A stretch of DNA of 64,000 bases from Candidatus Metalachnospira gallinarum (GCA_904378045.1 CAJFHC010000003.1:1-64000); one strand, 5' to 3'; numbered from the stretch's first letter, positions 49,911 to 59,782 are shown. Made by a program: numbers and translations. The notes: generated from the letters alone by a model not told the origin.

Positions 49911-50727
49911 TATTATCGAAACAATCCTGCCGTTTTCCTTCGCCCGCTTCGATTTTATGAAAAACGCCCTGCTGGCCGTGCTTCTTGTGACACCGCTTTT
50001 CGGCCTTCTTGGCACCATGGCTGTCAACAACAAAATGGCGTTTTTCTCCGACGCCCTCGGCCACAGCGCTCTTACCGGCATAGCCATTGGAGTGGCGCTT
50101 GGCATAGGTGATCCGCTTGTGTGCATGCTTACCTTCGGAATCGTTTTCGGCCTTGCCATAAGGAAGGTAAAAAGCGGCACAAAGGCGTCCTCGGACACGG
50201 TAATAAGCGTTTTTTCCTCCGTATCCATGGCGCTGGGCATCGTCATACTGTCCGGAAGCGGCGGTTTCGCCAAATATTCGTCATATCTGATCGGAGACAT
50301 ACTCACGGTGTCGCCGGCATACGTCGGCCTTATGGCTGTCGTTCTTGCCGGAACGTATATCGTCTGGTGTTTTATATACAACGATCTTCTCCTGCTCAGC
50401 GTCAACCCGTCTCTTTCGGCCAGCCGAGGCATAAAAAACGCTTTGACGGAAAACATATTTGTCGTCATACTGGCCGTTGCGGTAATGCTTTCCATCAAGC
50501 AGATCGGAATACTGACCATAAACTCCCTGCTCATACTGCCGGCGGCAGCGGCGAGGAACGTATCTTCCAACTCAAGACAGTATCTCGTGCTGTCCACCGT
50601 AATTTCCCTGTTCTGCGGCATAGCCGGACTGGTTATATCATTTTACGCTGGCACGGCGGCGGGAGCGACAATGGTTCTCATAGCGGCGGCGGTATATTTT
50701 GTGACATATTTTGTGTCCGGAAAATAA
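49894..50727 (+). CDS. znuB: Zinc ABC transporter permease
   Basis: A 277-aa permease of the ABC-3 family with about eight membrane helices. Typical segments are AVNNKMAFFSDALGHSALTGIAIGVALG near the N-terminus and LTINSLLILPAAAARNVSSNSRQYL towards the C-terminus. It forms the membrane channel for zinc (manganese cannot be excluded from the permease alone; the His-rich loop of ZnuA favours zinc). It is the last gene of the operon, before a terminator. Confidence 0.94.
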   Translation: MELIYDIIETILPFSFARFDFMKNALLAVLLVTPLFGLLGTMAVNNKMAFFSDALGHSALTGIAIGVALGIGDPLVCMLTFGIVFGLAIRKVKSGTKASSDTVISVFSSVSMALGIVILSGSGGFAKYSSYLIGDILTVSPAYVGLMAVVLAGTYIVWCFIYNDLLLLSVNPSLSASRGIKNALTENIFVVILAVAVMLSIKQIGILTINSLLILPAAAARNVSSNSRQYLVLSTVISLFCGIAGLVISFYAGTAAGATMVLIAAAVYFVTYFVSGK

Positions 50728-50729
50728 AA

Positions 50730-50785
50730 AATATAAAGATCAAGCCCACGGGCATCAAACTTTGCCTGCGGGCTTAATTTGTATC
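50730..50785. terminator. Bidirectional terminator between znuB and the TIGR00266 gene
   Basis: AAGCCCACGGGC pairs with GCCTGCGGGCTT (50742-50775, one mismatch). A and T runs flank both sides. Confidence 0.8.
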
Positions 50786-50810
50786 TTTTGTATTTTTATA
50801 ATTCAGTCAA

Positions 50811-51488
50811 TCAGTTTCCGCTGGGGAAGTAAGGTCTGAGGGCGTTGGCAACTCCGGATATGGGCATGGTCTGTATCCATACCTTGCCGGGGCCGGTAAG
50901 AAGCGTATTGAAAAATCCTTCTCCGCCCAAAAACTTGTTTTTCAGGCCTGCAACCTGTTTTATATCCATACTTACGCTCGGCTCAAAGCCTGCCACGTTT
51001 CCCGTATCCACAACTATCTGCTCGCCGTTAGCCAGATCGTACTCCACTACCTCGCCGTCGATCTCTATGAAAGCGGTGCCGCTTCCGGACAGCTTCTGCA
51101 TTATAAAGCCCTCGCCGCCGAAAAATCCGCTTCCGAGCTTCTGATTGAAAAATATGTCCAGATTAACGCTCGTCTCAGCCGCAAGGAACGCGCTTTTCTG
51201 CAAAATTATCTCCTTACCGGGGCCAATCGTCAGCGGAACTATCCTTCCTGGGAAGCTGGAACCGAAGGCTATCATTCCTTCTCCTCCCTCCGCCGTGTAT
51301 ATGTTCTGGAACATACTCTCGCCGGAAAACGCTTTGGCGAACATTTTGCCAAGTCCGCCGCCCTTTGTTTCCATTTTCACATTCGGAGACTGCCATACCA
51401 TCGAGCCCTTTTCCGTTATCATCTGTTCGCCGCGCTCAAGTTTGCATACTACCACAGGAAAAACTCCGCCTTTTATCTCATACTTCAT
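50811..51488 (-). CDS. TIGR00266 (AIM24-like) family protein
   Basis: A 225-aa beta-rich protein of the TIGR00266/AIM24 family. Repeated glycine motifs include GGGLGKMFAKAFSGESMFQNIYTAEGGEG, GGEGFIMQKLSGSGTAFIEIDGE and a C-terminal GPGKVWIQTMP. The fold is a double-stranded beta helix that assembles into rings in known structures. Its bacterial function is unknown; the yeast relative is mitochondrial. It lies 21 bases upstream of nothing on this strand except the terminator, and 21 bases after galE, so it may share the galE transcript. Confidence 0.92.
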   Translation of the reverse strand: MKYEIKGGVFPVVVCKLERGEQMITEKGSMVWQSPNVKMETKGGGLGKMFAKAFSGESMFQNIYTAEGGEGMIAFGSSFPGRIVPLTIGPGKEIILQKSAFLAAETSVNLDIFFNQKLGSGFFGGEGFIMQKLSGSGTAFIEIDGEVVEYDLANGEQIVVDTGNVAGFEPSVSMDIKQVAGLKNKFLGGEGFFNTLLTGPGKVWIQTMPISGVANALRPYFPSGN

Positions 51489-51509
51489 TCTATTTTCCCT
51501 CCTTATTAA

Positions 51510-52499
51510 TTATTTTCCGTATCCGTCGGGATGGTTTTTGTGCCAATTCCACGCCGATGATATTATTTCCTCAAGTGAATCGTGGCAGGGGTTCCAGCCG
51601 AGTATTTTTTTCGCCTTCTCGCTGGAGGCGATAAGCCTCGCCGGGTCTCCCGCCCTTCTTTCGCCCTCGACGGCCGGTATGGGATGTCCCGTCACCTTTC
51701 TTGCCGTCTCTATGACCTCCCTGACGGAAAATCCGACTCCGTTTCCGAGATTGAATATGTCGCTTTCCCCGCCGTTTATAAGATATTTGAGCGCCAGTAT
51801 ATGCGCTTCGGCCAGATCCGTCACATGTATATAGTCCCTAACGCAGGTGCCGTCAGGAGTCGGATAATCCGTGCCGAATATGCTCACATGGTCGCGCTTT
51901 CCGTTGGGCACCTGAAGGATGATCGGTATCAGATGGCTCTCCGGGTCGTGCGCCTCTCCTATATTTCCGTCAGTGTCGGCTCCGCAGGCGTTGAAATACC
52001 TGAGAGAAACGTATCTCAGTCCATGAGCCTTGGCCGTCCATTTGAACATTTTTTCCATCGCCAGCTTTGTCTCGCCATAGGGGTTTGTCGGCTCGGTTCT
52101 GTCATCCTCCATTATGGGCACGCGTTCGGGCTCGCCGTAGGTCGCCGCGGTGGATGAAAAGACTATTTTATCAACTCCGTTTTTCACCATGCTCTTAAGC
52201 AGCGTCATGGTGCCGTAAAGATTGTTTTCATAATATTTAAGAGGATTTTCCACGCTCTCGCCGACAAGGGAATAGGCGGCAAAGTGTATCACCGCGCCGA
52301 TGTCCTCGCTTTTAAACAAGCTGTCAAGGAAGTCTCCGTCCTTTATGTCTCCTATATAAAGCCTTGCCCTTTTGTCAACGGCCTCCCTGTATCCGGTCAC
52401 AAGGCTGTCAGCAACGGCCACGTCCATACCTTTGTCACAGAGGGCTTTGACCGTATGGGAACCGATGTACCCGGCTCCGCCAAGAACCAAAACCGTCAT
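51510..52499 (-). CDS. galE: UDP-glucose 4-epimerase
   Basis: A 329-aa short-chain dehydrogenase-type epimerase: the NAD-binding VLVLGGAGYIGSH at the N-terminus, a catalytic serine in VFSSTAATYGEP, the Y-x3-K pair in NPYGETKLAMEK, then SLRYFNACGAD. It interconverts UDP-glucose and UDP-galactose for galactose use and surface polymers. It lies 168 bases downstream of the ferredoxin gene, with a terminator between them. Confidence 0.95.
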   Translation of the reverse strand: MTVLVLGGAGYIGSHTVKALCDKGMDVAVADSLVTGYREAVDKRARLYIGDIKDGDFLDSLFKSEDIGAVIHFAAYSLVGESVENPLKYYENNLYGTMTLLKSMVKNGVDKIVFSSTAATYGEPERVPIMEDDRTEPTNPYGETKLAMEKMFKWTAKAHGLRYVSLRYFNACGADTDGNIGEAHDPESHLIPIILQVPNGKRDHVSIFGTDYPTPDGTCVRDYIHVTDLAEAHILALKYLINGGESDIFNLGNGVGFSVREVIETARKVTGHPIPAVEGERRAGDPARLIASSEKAKKILGWNPCHDSLEEIISSAWNWHKNHPDGYGK

Positions 52500-52602
52500 T
52501 ATTATCACTCTCTTTCCAGCGCATTATATATTTTATTTTATTATAATTTCCTTCCGTTAGCAATAGTAAGTAATTTTTTACAGGCAATTCCAACAGGCTC
52601 CG

Positions 52603-52638
52603 GGATTAAAAAAAGACTGCCGAATCTTCAGCAGTCTT
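52603..52638 (-). terminator. Terminator after the ferredoxin gene
   Basis: AAGACTGC pairs with GCAGTCTT (52631-52638 with 52613-52620) on the minus strand, and TTTTTAATC follows. Confidence 0.92.
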
Positions 52639-52667
52639 TCTTTATGTAGACCTACATATTCATATAA

Positions 52668-52838
52668 TTAAGCAAGTTTGGGAGCACCTACAGGACAGTT
52701 GGATGCGCAAGCTCCGCACTCGATGCACTCTGCCTCATTAATTTTGAATACACCGCCGTCGTCAACGATGCAAGATGTAGGACAATCAGCTGCGCAAGCT
52801 CCGCAACCGATGCATTCATCACCGATATGGTATGCCAT
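52668..52838 (-). CDS. 2[4Fe-4S] ferredoxin
   Basis: A 56-aa clostridial-type ferredoxin read directly from sequence. Cysteines C9, C12, C15, C19 and C38, C41, C44, C48 give two CxxCxxCxxxCP cluster motifs; a ninth cysteine (C23) is extra. GGAGGTG precedes the ATG at 52838. It is a low-potential electron carrier, a likely partner of pyruvate:ferredoxin oxidoreductase, hydrogenase and NfnAB. It has its own terminator, and its biased codon use suggests strong expression. Confidence 0.96.
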   Translation of the reverse strand: MAYHIGDECIGCGACAADCPTSCIVDDGGVFKINEAECIECGACASNCPVGAPKLA

Positions 52839-52964
52839 TGGAATACACCTCCTCTGAAAAAGTTCATTTTATATTCTATATCAAAACATATAAAATATCA
52901 ACAGTAATTTTAATATTTAGAGAATTTTCATCTTTATGCAAAAAACGGAATGCAAGACCTTTTC

Positions 52965-54305
52965 TTAAAATCTATTTTCCATGTTCGCGAATTTTGTATA
53001 CTGGCCGAGCCATGTCAGGTTAACCGTGCCTGTCGGGCCGTTTCTCTGCTTAGCGATGATCAGCTCCGCCTGATTCTTTTTCTCCGTCTTTTCGGGAAAA
53101 TAATACTCGTCTCTGTATAAAAATGCAACAAGATCCGCGTCCTGCTCTATGGCTCCGGACTCACGGAGATCCGAAAGCATGGGGCGGTGGTCGCTTCTTG
53201 CCTCGCAGGCTCTTGAAAGCTGGGAAAGGGCAATTACCGGAGCTTCAATCTCCCTGGCGATGGCCTTAAGCGATCTGGATATTTCAGATATTTCCTGCTG
53301 TCTTGAGTCGCTTCTGCCGCTGCCACTCATAAGCTGAAGATAGTCGATGACGACAAGTCCCAGTCCCTTTTCGATTTTCAGCCTTCTGCACTTCGCTCTT
53401 ATCTCCATGGCCGTTATTCCCGGCGTATCGTCTATGTATATCGGCGCTTCGCTCAAAACGCCCATGCTCTCCACGAGCTTGCTCCAATCGTCCGAGTTGA
53501 GCTCTCCCGTTCTGACCTTCTGGGCGTCCACAAGAGCCTCCGCGCAGAGCATACGGTTTACAAGCTGTTCCTTGCTCATTTCCAGCGAGAATATGGCGAC
53601 CGGCACATGATCCCTGACGGCGGCGTACTGCGCCACGTTAAGCACGAACGCGGTCTTTCCCATTGACGGTCTGGCCGCGATAAGAATGAGGTCTGATTTT
53701 TGCAGGCCGGCGGTCTTGGCGTCAAAATCCGTAAAGCCGGTGGATATGCCCGTTATTTTCTCGTTGGAATTATAGATTTTTTCTATGTTTGAAAATGTGT
53801 TATAGGCCACGTCCATAATCGAGGCAAAACTGTCGGTGTTCCTGTTTTGCATAACGTCGAATATGCCCTTTTCGGCCTTGTCCAATATGACGTTTATATC
53901 GTCCGCGCCCTTGTAGCTTATCTCCGAAAGTTCTCCCGAAAGTTTTATAAGTCTTCTGAGCACGGATTTTTCCTCGACTATCTTTGCGTAGCTTTTTACG
54001 TTTACGGAACTTCCAACGGCCGCGGCTATGTTCGCGAGGGTCTCAACTCCGCCTATCTCGGCGAATACGCCGTTTTCCTCAAGCTGATTTTTGACCGTCA
54101 CCACGTCGATTGGGTCGCCCTTCGTGTAAAGCTGGAGAGCGGCGCGGAACACCTCCCTGTTTTCCGGGGAGTAAAAATCATCCGCTTTAAGCAGCTCGAA
54201 AGCCTCCGCTGCCGCGTCCTTGTCCATAAGTATGGAGCTTAAAACCGCCTGTTCCGCGTCGGCGTCATGAGGCACTTTTTTCTGTATTTGATTGTTCTGC
54301 TCCAT
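52965..54305 (-). CDS. dnaB: Replicative DNA helicase DnaB
   Basis: A 446-aa hexameric helicase (DnaC in Bacillus naming). The N-terminal domain PHDADAEQAVLSSILMD is followed by the RecA-like core: Walker A ARPSMGKTAFVLN, Walker B GLVVIDYLQLM and the RESGAIEQDADLVAFLYRDEYY block. It unwinds DNA at the fork. The ATG at 54305 follows AGGAG by eight bases. It is the last gene of the pheA-gdpP-rplI-dnaB row. Confidence 0.97.
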   Translation of the reverse strand: MEQNNQIQKKVPHDADAEQAVLSSILMDKDAAAEAFELLKADDFYSPENREVFRAALQLYTKGDPIDVVTVKNQLEENGVFAEIGGVETLANIAAAVGSSVNVKSYAKIVEEKSVLRRLIKLSGELSEISYKGADDINVILDKAEKGIFDVMQNRNTDSFASIMDVAYNTFSNIEKIYNSNEKITGISTGFTDFDAKTAGLQKSDLILIAARPSMGKTAFVLNVAQYAAVRDHVPVAIFSLEMSKEQLVNRMLCAEALVDAQKVRTGELNSDDWSKLVESMGVLSEAPIYIDDTPGITAMEIRAKCRRLKIEKGLGLVVIDYLQLMSGSGRSDSRQQEISEISRSLKAIAREIEAPVIALSQLSRACEARSDHRPMLSDLRESGAIEQDADLVAFLYRDEYYFPEKTEKKNQAELIIAKQRNGPTGTVNLTWLGQYTKFANMENRF

Positions 54306-54330
54306 ATAGGACTCTCCTTCCGGTTTGTTA

Positions 54331-54777
54331 TTATTCTCCGGCGATCTCAACGGTAAGCTCGACCGTTACCTGCGGATGGAGCTTTACCTTTACTATCCTT
54401 CTGCCAACCATCTTTATAGGATCGTCAAATGATATTTTCTTTTTGTCTATATCTATGCCGGTCTGTTCAAGAAGCGCGGAGGCGATTTCCTTGTTCGTTA
54501 CGGAACCGAATACCTTTCCGTTTTCTCCGGCCTTTACCTTTACCTTCACTACCTTGTCGTTGAGCTCAGCGCCAAGTTTCTGAGCCTCCTCAAGCTCTTC
54601 TTTTTTTCTTTTCGCTTCCGATTTTTTCTTGAGCTCAAGATCGTTCAAATTGGCGTTTGTCGCCTCTACAGCCAGCTTTTTAGGGATAAGGAAGTTAATG
54701 GCGTATCCGTCGTTTTTGTTTACGATATCTCCCTTTTTTCCTACGCCCTTAACATCCTCAAGCAATATAAGTTTCAT
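54331..54777 (-). CDS. rplI: 50S ribosomal protein L9
   Basis: A 148-aa protein with the typical L9 shape: an N-terminal domain ([36 protein letters not shown]), a long connecting helix rich in Lys and Glu, and the C-terminal rRNA-binding domain ([21 protein letters not shown]). Its start codon touches the stop codon of gdpP, and dnaB follows. The gdpP-rplI-dnaB order is standard in Firmicutes. Confidence 0.97.
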   Translation of the reverse strand: MKLILLEDVKGVGKKGDIVNKNDGYAINFLIPKKLAVEATNANLNDLELKKKSEAKRKKEELEEAQKLGAELNDKVVKVKVKAGENGKVFGSVTNKEIASALLEQTGIDIDKKKISFDDPIKMVGRRIVKVKLHPQVTVELTVEIAGE

Positions 54778-56711
54778 CAGTTACTCTCCTCCATATACTG
54801 TTTTACGGCTTCCTTGACAATTTCCTTTACCTCGCCGATGGTCTTTCCCTTAAACTGAGCCCCGCTTATGGTCTGGTGTCCTCCGCCGCCTATCTTTTCC
54901 AAAATGACCTGGACATTTATCTCGCCGAGACTTCTGGCGCTGACAAATATCGTATCTCCGTCCTCGCACAAAACAAAGGACGCCTTTATGCCCTCCACGT
55001 CAAGCAGCTCATCGGCCGCCTGGGCAGCCGTTACCGAGGTGTTTCCGTAATCCGAAGGGCAGACGGACATATACATTCCGTCGTATATTTTTTCCGTGGA
55101 AGCCACAGCCATAGCCTTTGCCTTGAACACCGCCAGATCCTCCTGCAGGAGTTTTCTGACCCTTATGCCGTCAGCTCCGCACCTCTTAAGGAAGGCCGCC
55201 GCCTCAAATGTTATTGTTCCGGTCTTCATGCTGAAATTTTGAGTATCCACGGTTATGCCCGCAAGCAGAGCGTCCGCCTCCGCCGATTTCAGCCTTACCT
55301 TTTCGCCGATGTACTGTATCATTTCCGTCACCAGCTCGCAGGACGATGAAGCGTATGGCTCATGGTATACCATAACGGCCTTGTCTATGAAGTCCGTGCT
55401 CTTTCTGTGGTGGTCGAAAACAACGACCTTTGACGCCTTGTTGAGCACGTCCACCGATTCAACCCTGCTGTTGATATGGGTGTCCACCACAACAAGAAGG
55501 GTGTTTTCGGCGATGTTCTGCCAAGCCTCCTGTGAGTCGGTTATAAGATCCTCATAATCCGGATTGTCCTGGAATCTGGCCGTGATCTTTTTTATTGTGG
55601 ACGGCACTCCGTCAAGGATTATGGAGCACGGTCTTCCGAGGGATTTCGCTATCCTGTATATTCCTATGGCCGCTCCGAAGCAGTCGGCGTCGGCTATCTT
55701 ATGTCCCATGACATAGACTCTCTCGCTCTCCACGATGAGCTCGGAAAGGGCGTCGGCCTTGACCCTCGCTCTTATCCTTGCGTTATGGGAAACTTCGCCG
55801 CTCTTTCCGCCGTAGAATATATATTTGTCTCCGTTTTTGATAAGCGCCTGATCGCCGCCCCTGCCGAGGGCAAGGTCAATGGCCGCTTTCGCGCTTTTCA
55901 TTCCGGCCTCAAGGGTGACTTCGCCTATGCCTATGCCGATACTGAGCGTCACCGGTATATGGTCTCCGACATTGACCGCTCTTATCTCGTTTAGTATCTC
56001 AAACCTGTTCTTCTGAAGCTGAGAAAGCGCCTCCGCCGTCAGGCAGAAGAAATATCTGTCCTTTTCCGTTTTTTTAAGTATTCCCCTTGCCTCATGTATC
56101 ATTGCCGTCAGTTTTCTGTCCACAATGGCCGTAAGCATGGGGATGGCGGAATCGTCTATGCTTTCCATTACCTCGTCGTAGTTGTCTATGTAGATAAGTC
56201 CAACGACGATCTTTTCATTCTCGATATTTTCTTTCAGCTTCTCGATCTCCGTCACATCCATAAAGCACAGTGAGTTTGCTATGCTTCCGTCGGTCAGCTC
56301 GGCATGGCAGGAATAAATCCTGTAGAACCTTTCGCCCAGCCTGACTATCTGGTTATTCAGATGCTCGTTGTAATCAGGCATTTTTTCCTTGATGTTGAGC
56401 TCCGTAAAGGCTTTGAGCCCCATCATCTGCAAAAATTCCTCGTTGCAGCCTATGATGTCAAATTCGCCGTCAAATATGGCGTAGGGCACGGGGATGTCGT
56501 TTTTGACAATTACCTCCGGCTCGTCGTCCTCCTCCGGCGGTTCTGCCGACGCCGGCATCTCTCTCTCAGCGGAGCGCGAAAGGAACATGAGCACGGCGGC
56601 GATGACCGCCACTGCTATAGCTCCAAAGGATTCAAAGATAACAAAGCAGATTACTCCGACGATTATTATTAACGCCGGAAAAATTATTTTATTTTTATTT
56701 TGTCCACCCAT
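54777..56711 (-). CDS. gdpP: Cyclic-di-AMP phosphodiesterase GdpP
   Basis: A protein of about 644 aa with the full GdpP layout: two N-terminal membrane helices (about 5-45), a PAS-like domain ([24 protein letters not shown]), a degenerate GGDEF domain ([36 protein letters not shown]), then the DHH phosphodiesterase domain ([36 protein letters not shown]) and DHHA1 ([15 protein letters not shown]). It degrades cyclic di-AMP to pApA and so affects potassium and cell-wall balance. I chose ATG 56711; a GTG nine bases upstream is possible. It is 15 bases after pheA. Confidence 0.95.
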   Translation of the reverse strand: MGGQNKNKIIFPALIIIVGVICFVIFESFGAIAVAVIAAVLMFLSRSAEREMPASAEPPEEDDEPEVIVKNDIPVPYAIFDGEFDIIGCNEEFLQMMGLKAFTELNIKEKMPDYNEHLNNQIVRLGERFYRIYSCHAELTDGSIANSLCFMDVTEIEKLKENIENEKIVVGLIYIDNYDEVMESIDDSAIPMLTAIVDRKLTAMIHEARGILKKTEKDRYFFCLTAEALSQLQKNRFEILNEIRAVNVGDHIPVTLSIGIGIGEVTLEAGMKSAKAAIDLALGRGGDQALIKNGDKYIFYGGKSGEVSHNARIRARVKADALSELIVESERVYVMGHKIADADCFGAAIGIYRIAKSLGRPCSIILDGVPSTIKKITARFQDNPDYEDLITDSQEAWQNIAENTLLVVVDTHINSRVESVDVLNKASKVVVFDHHRKSTDFIDKAVMVYHEPYASSSCELVTEMIQYIGEKVRLKSAEADALLAGITVDTQNFSMKTGTITFEAAAFLKRCGADGIRVRKLLQEDLAVFKAKAMAVASTEKIYDGMYMSVCPSDYGNTSVTAAQAADELLDVEGIKASFVLCEDGDTIFVSARSLGEINVQVILEKIGGGGHQTISGAQFKGKTIGEVKEIVKEAVKQYMEESN

Positions 56712-56726
56712 AATATACACCCGTTA

Positions 56727-57554
56727 TCACTCTATTGTAGAATACGAACCCAAAAACTTGAAAAAAGCTACCTTTCTTTTTATCATTTTGACCGCGTCCC
56801 TAAGATCATCACCGTTTTCGGCGATAAGATCTATGTAAAAAACATAGGTCCCCAACTTATGCTTCGCCGGGCGGGACTCGATCTTTATCATGTTTATCTC
56901 GTAAATGTTGAGTATGTCAAGCACCTTGTAAAGCCTTCCAGGGGAGTTGTCGTCATCAAGGGTAAAGGCGATGCTCGTCTTTACGCCGGGAGTAAGCTCC
57001 GTCGCTTCTCTGGAAATGACCACGAATCTTGTGGCGTTCGTGCCGTCGTCCTGAATGTCCCTTCCGAGTATTTCAAGGCCGTAGACCTCAGCCGCGCGTC
57101 CGGGGGCGATGGCCGCTATGGGTTCGGGGCTTTCGGACACTATCCTTGCCGCCTCGGCCGTCGAAGCCGCCTCGGCCGTGTTTTTTACTCCCAGGCTTCT
57201 TATATATTTCCTGCACTGGGCAAGTCCCTGGGGATGGGACACTATCCTGCTTATATCCTCCGGTTTTGTCCCTTTTTTGGCCATAAGGTTCTGGCTTATC
57301 TTAAGAATAAGATCATACCGGATAAAAAGCTCGGCGTCAAATATAAGCGTGTCCACAGTGCTTGTGACCGTTCCCTCTATGGAATTTTCAAGGGGAACGA
57401 CTCCCATATCCACCCTGCCTTCATCCACGGCGGATATGACGTCGGTTATGTTGAAAAACATCTCAAACTCACAGTCCCCTCCGCACTGTTTCGCGCAGAG
57501 CAGAGCCGCCTGCTCCGAAAACGTGCCTTTGGGGCCGAGATAGCCAAGTTTCAT
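56727..57554 (-). CDS. pheA: Prephenate dehydratase
   Basis: A 275-aa enzyme. KLGYLGPKGTFSEQAALL at the start, GVVPLENSIEGTVTSTVD, and the catalytic TNATRFVVISRE (threonine in TRF) are typical. A C-terminal ACT domain with IKIESRPAK gives feedback control by phenylalanine. It converts prephenate to phenylpyruvate. There is no fused chorismate mutase. The ATG at 57554 follows GAGGAGA. The upstream promoter carries an inverted repeat, and the leader carries a hairpin. Confidence 0.95.
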   Translation of the reverse strand: MKLGYLGPKGTFSEQAALLCAKQCGGDCEFEMFFNITDVISAVDEGRVDMGVVPLENSIEGTVTSTVDTLIFDAELFIRYDLILKISQNLMAKKGTKPEDISRIVSHPQGLAQCRKYIRSLGVKNTAEAASTAEAARIVSESPEPIAAIAPGRAAEVYGLEILGRDIQDDGTNATRFVVISREATELTPGVKTSIAFTLDDDNSPGRLYKVLDILNIYEINMIKIESRPAKHKLGTYVFYIDLIAENGDDLRDAVKMIKRKVAFFKFLGSYSTIE

Positions 57555-57577
57555 ATAAATTCTCCTCAAAGTCCGGT

Positions 57578-57608
57578 CCGCCGAAGGTTTTATCAGCCGT
57601 TTCGGCGG
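57578..57608 (-). promoter_or_regulatory. Hairpin in the pheA leader
   Basis: CCGCCGAA and TTCGGCGG pair over eight bases (57601-57608 with 57578-57585), 24 bases before the ATG and just upstream of the SD. No T run follows, so it is not a simple terminator. Confidence 0.6.
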
Positions 57609-57616
57609 TCTTCCTC

Positions 57617-57665
57617 ATACTATATACTAATATAGTATTTTACCACATATTATGGCGGATAACAA
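57617..57665 (-). promoter_or_regulatory. pheA promoter with inverted repeat at the start site
   Basis: TTGTTA (57660-57665), a 17-base spacer and TAAAAT (57637-57642). Directly after the -10 box, a perfect inverted repeat ATACTATA-TACTAA-TATAGTAT (57617-57638) covers the likely start site, as an operator would. Confidence 0.65.
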
Positions 57666-57714
57666 ATAATTTTTAGCGCCGGACGCCTAAGTCCGAAACA
57701 GGCTTCGGCAAAAA

Positions 57715-59202
57715 TCACGCTTCGTATACCTTTGTTCCTCTTTTTATGGTGCTTAATATTTTTATATTCTTCAGCTCGTCATTATCCGTTAAACTCAGCG
57801 GATTTCTGTCCGCTATTATAAAATCCTCAAAGGCTCCGGGGGCTATGATCCCCTTCTTCCCTTCCTCAAAGTATTGGTAAGCCGCGTTGACAGTAACTGC
57901 CTTTATCGCGTCATATACTCCTATCCTCTCCTTCTCTCCGAGCACGGCGCCATTTTTTGTTTTCCTGCGGACGGCGCACCATACGGTCTCGAACATATCC
58001 GGCTCTATGACCGGGGAATCCTGATGGAACGTGAATGTTATTCCTTCTTTAAGCGCCGAGCCGGCCGGAGATATGCCCTTCGCTCTTTCAAGGCCGAGAT
58101 TTTGGATATGAATGTCTCCCCATCGGAACACATGGGCAACAAAAAATGACGGTATCATTTCCAGTCTTTTTACCCGTTCAAGCTGATCCTTTCTCAAAAG
58201 CTGCGCATGGATAATGACCGCCCTGCGGTTCTTATATTTTTCCACGGCATTGATGAACATTTCGCAGGCCATATCCCCGTTGCAGTGGGCGATTACCTGT
58301 ATATCCCTTTCCGCCGCCCATTTAACGGCGGAATCCACGGCTTCCTCGGTCATGGACGGAGCTGCGCATGTGCCGTCGGCGTATTTGCCGCTTATCCACG
58401 CGGTCTTTCCCTGGGGCGATCCGTCAAGCATTATTTTCAGCCCGCCGAGTTTAAAATTATTATGGTATTTTCCCATACTTTCAGGGAAAGCCTCACGCCA
58501 TCCGGCAAAGCTGTCCCTGTCGGGATAGGCAACGATATCCAGCGTCGTCCCTCCCAACGCGGCCAACGCCTTGTATACGTCCAGCAGAGCGCCCATGGCG
58601 TATCCGTCCTGAGCCGTCGTTATGCCGTGGGAAAAATATTTTTTCTCCGCCTTTTCACAGGCGGATAAAATATCGCTTATATTCTCCATGGGCACAAGCC
58701 TCAGCTTTTCAAGGTACTCGTTCTCTTCCAGCAGGCCGTCCTTTGAGGACATAATGCCAAGCAGCCTTTGGGCTTCCGCGTTGAATATACCGGAATGTCC
58801 CGACTTGTTTTCCAAAACAACGGCGTAGTCCCCAAACTCAAGCTCCGCCGAAGTTATATGTCTTTTTTCCTTAAGACCGTTATGGTCGTAGCCCATGGCC
58901 ACGACCCATTGTCCCTGCTTTTTGTTTTCAGTTATAAAATCGTTCAGCCTGTTTCTTATCTCGTCAACGGACGCCGCCCCGTCAAGGTCTGCCCTCAAAA
59001 ACGAATATGCCACGGACATAAAATGGCTGTGGGCGTCTATAAACGAGGGCATGAGCGTCCTTCCGCCAAGATCGGCATATTCGTCCGCCGCCGGCGGCTC
59101 TCCCCTGCCCGTTTCGGTTATGACTCCGTTTTCGCACAGGACATATCCGGCGTCTTCCCCTGTCATGGTTATTATATTTCCGTTAAAATAAGCTCTTTTC
59201 AT
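57715..59202 (-). CDS. Amidohydrolase family 3 protein (YtcJ-like)
   Basis: A 495-aa metal-dependent amidohydrolase. The N-terminal composite domain ends in RTLMPSFIDAHSHFMS with the first metal ligands (HSH). Later come QVIAHCNGDMACEMFINAVE, VIIHAQLLRKDQLERVKR and the late TFHQDSPVIEPDMFETVWCAV, which carries the catalytic aspartate. Relatives act on N-substituted formamides, cyclic amides or similar small compounds, and the substrate here cannot be told. GGGAG precedes the ATG at 59202. It lies 58 bases downstream of the unknown gene 59261-59782. Confidence 0.9.
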   Translation of the reverse strand: MKRAYFNGNIITMTGEDAGYVLCENGVITETGRGEPPAADEYADLGGRTLMPSFIDAHSHFMSVAYSFLRADLDGAASVDEIRNRLNDFITENKKQGQWVVAMGYDHNGLKEKRHITSAELEFGDYAVVLENKSGHSGIFNAEAQRLLGIMSSKDGLLEENEYLEKLRLVPMENISDILSACEKAEKKYFSHGITTAQDGYAMGALLDVYKALAALGGTTLDIVAYPDRDSFAGWREAFPESMGKYHNNFKLGGLKIMLDGSPQGKTAWISGKYADGTCAAPSMTEEAVDSAVKWAAERDIQVIAHCNGDMACEMFINAVEKYKNRRAVIIHAQLLRKDQLERVKRLEMIPSFFVAHVFRWGDIHIQNLGLERAKGISPAGSALKEGITFTFHQDSPVIEPDMFETVWCAVRRKTKNGAVLGEKERIGVYDAIKAVTVNAAYQYFEEGKKGIIAPGAFEDFIIADRNPLSLTDNDELKNIKILSTIKRGTKVYEA

Positions 59203-59260
59203 AATATCACTCCCTATTGGGAATTATGGCTCCGCATAAGGAAATAAATGCGGAAAAGCT

Positions 59261-59782
59261 CTAATATCTTTGGTTTATATATCCGTCTATAAGAGATTTC
59301 CGGCTGCCCTCGCTGAATACTTCTTCCTCTCTCAGCCTTTTGAGTATAAGCTCATTGGTGGAATGGAGTATTATATTGTAATCCTTTAAAACGATCTCGA
59401 AAAGTTTTCCCTTGAGTTCCTTTGACCTGACCTTAATAAAATAGGCCTCTACGCCCTTATACTCCATCAGCTCCAGCACCTTCAGCGTAGCTCTGTCCTT
59501 TTTGCCGTAAAAGTAGTTGCAGCTGTCTAAGTATTCTCTTTTTTCATCGTTATCCAGATCCTTTATGGTGCTGGCCTGTTTTTTCTCCTTCGCCCTCGCG
59601 TTGTAATACTGATAGTTGAAAAGGCCCTTAAGCACCGTATCTATATTTTTAAACGGTTTTATATCGTTATATACTACCGCCTCATAATTTGCCTGAAGAT
59701 ATTCCCTTTTTGTCATATCGCCCTTCACATACTGGTCGATAAGGCTCTGACGATATCTGAAATATTTTTCCAGCGCGTTCAA
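59261..59782 (-). CDS. Conserved clostridial protein of unknown function (DUF6648-like)
   Basis: A 173-aa soluble, Lys- and Tyr-rich protein: MNALEKYFRYRQSLIDQYVKGDMTKREYL, then NVDIKPFKNIDTVLKGLFNYQYYNARAK-like helices and a C-terminal beta-like part (VEAYFIKVRSKELKGKLFEIVLKDYNIILHS). I believe it matches a clostridial family without known function, possibly DUF6648, but the assignment is from memory of the pattern. There are no membrane or DNA-binding motifs. Confidence 0.7.
   Translation of the reverse strand: MNALEKYFRYRQSLIDQYVKGDMTKREYLQANYEAVVYNDIKPFKNIDTVLKGLFNYQYYNARAKEKKQASTIKDLDNDEKREYLDSCNYFYGKKDRATLKVLELMEYKGVEAYFIKVRSKELKGKLFEIVLKDYNIILHSTNELILKRLREEEVFSEGSRKSLIDGYINQRY

Noticed and set aside
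49467-50621. Open frame of 384 codons on the minus strand opposite znuC-znuB
   Set aside because: It lies fully antisense to two clearly recognised, coupled transporter genes, has no ribosome binding site and gives a low-complexity, Met/Ser/Arg-rich product.
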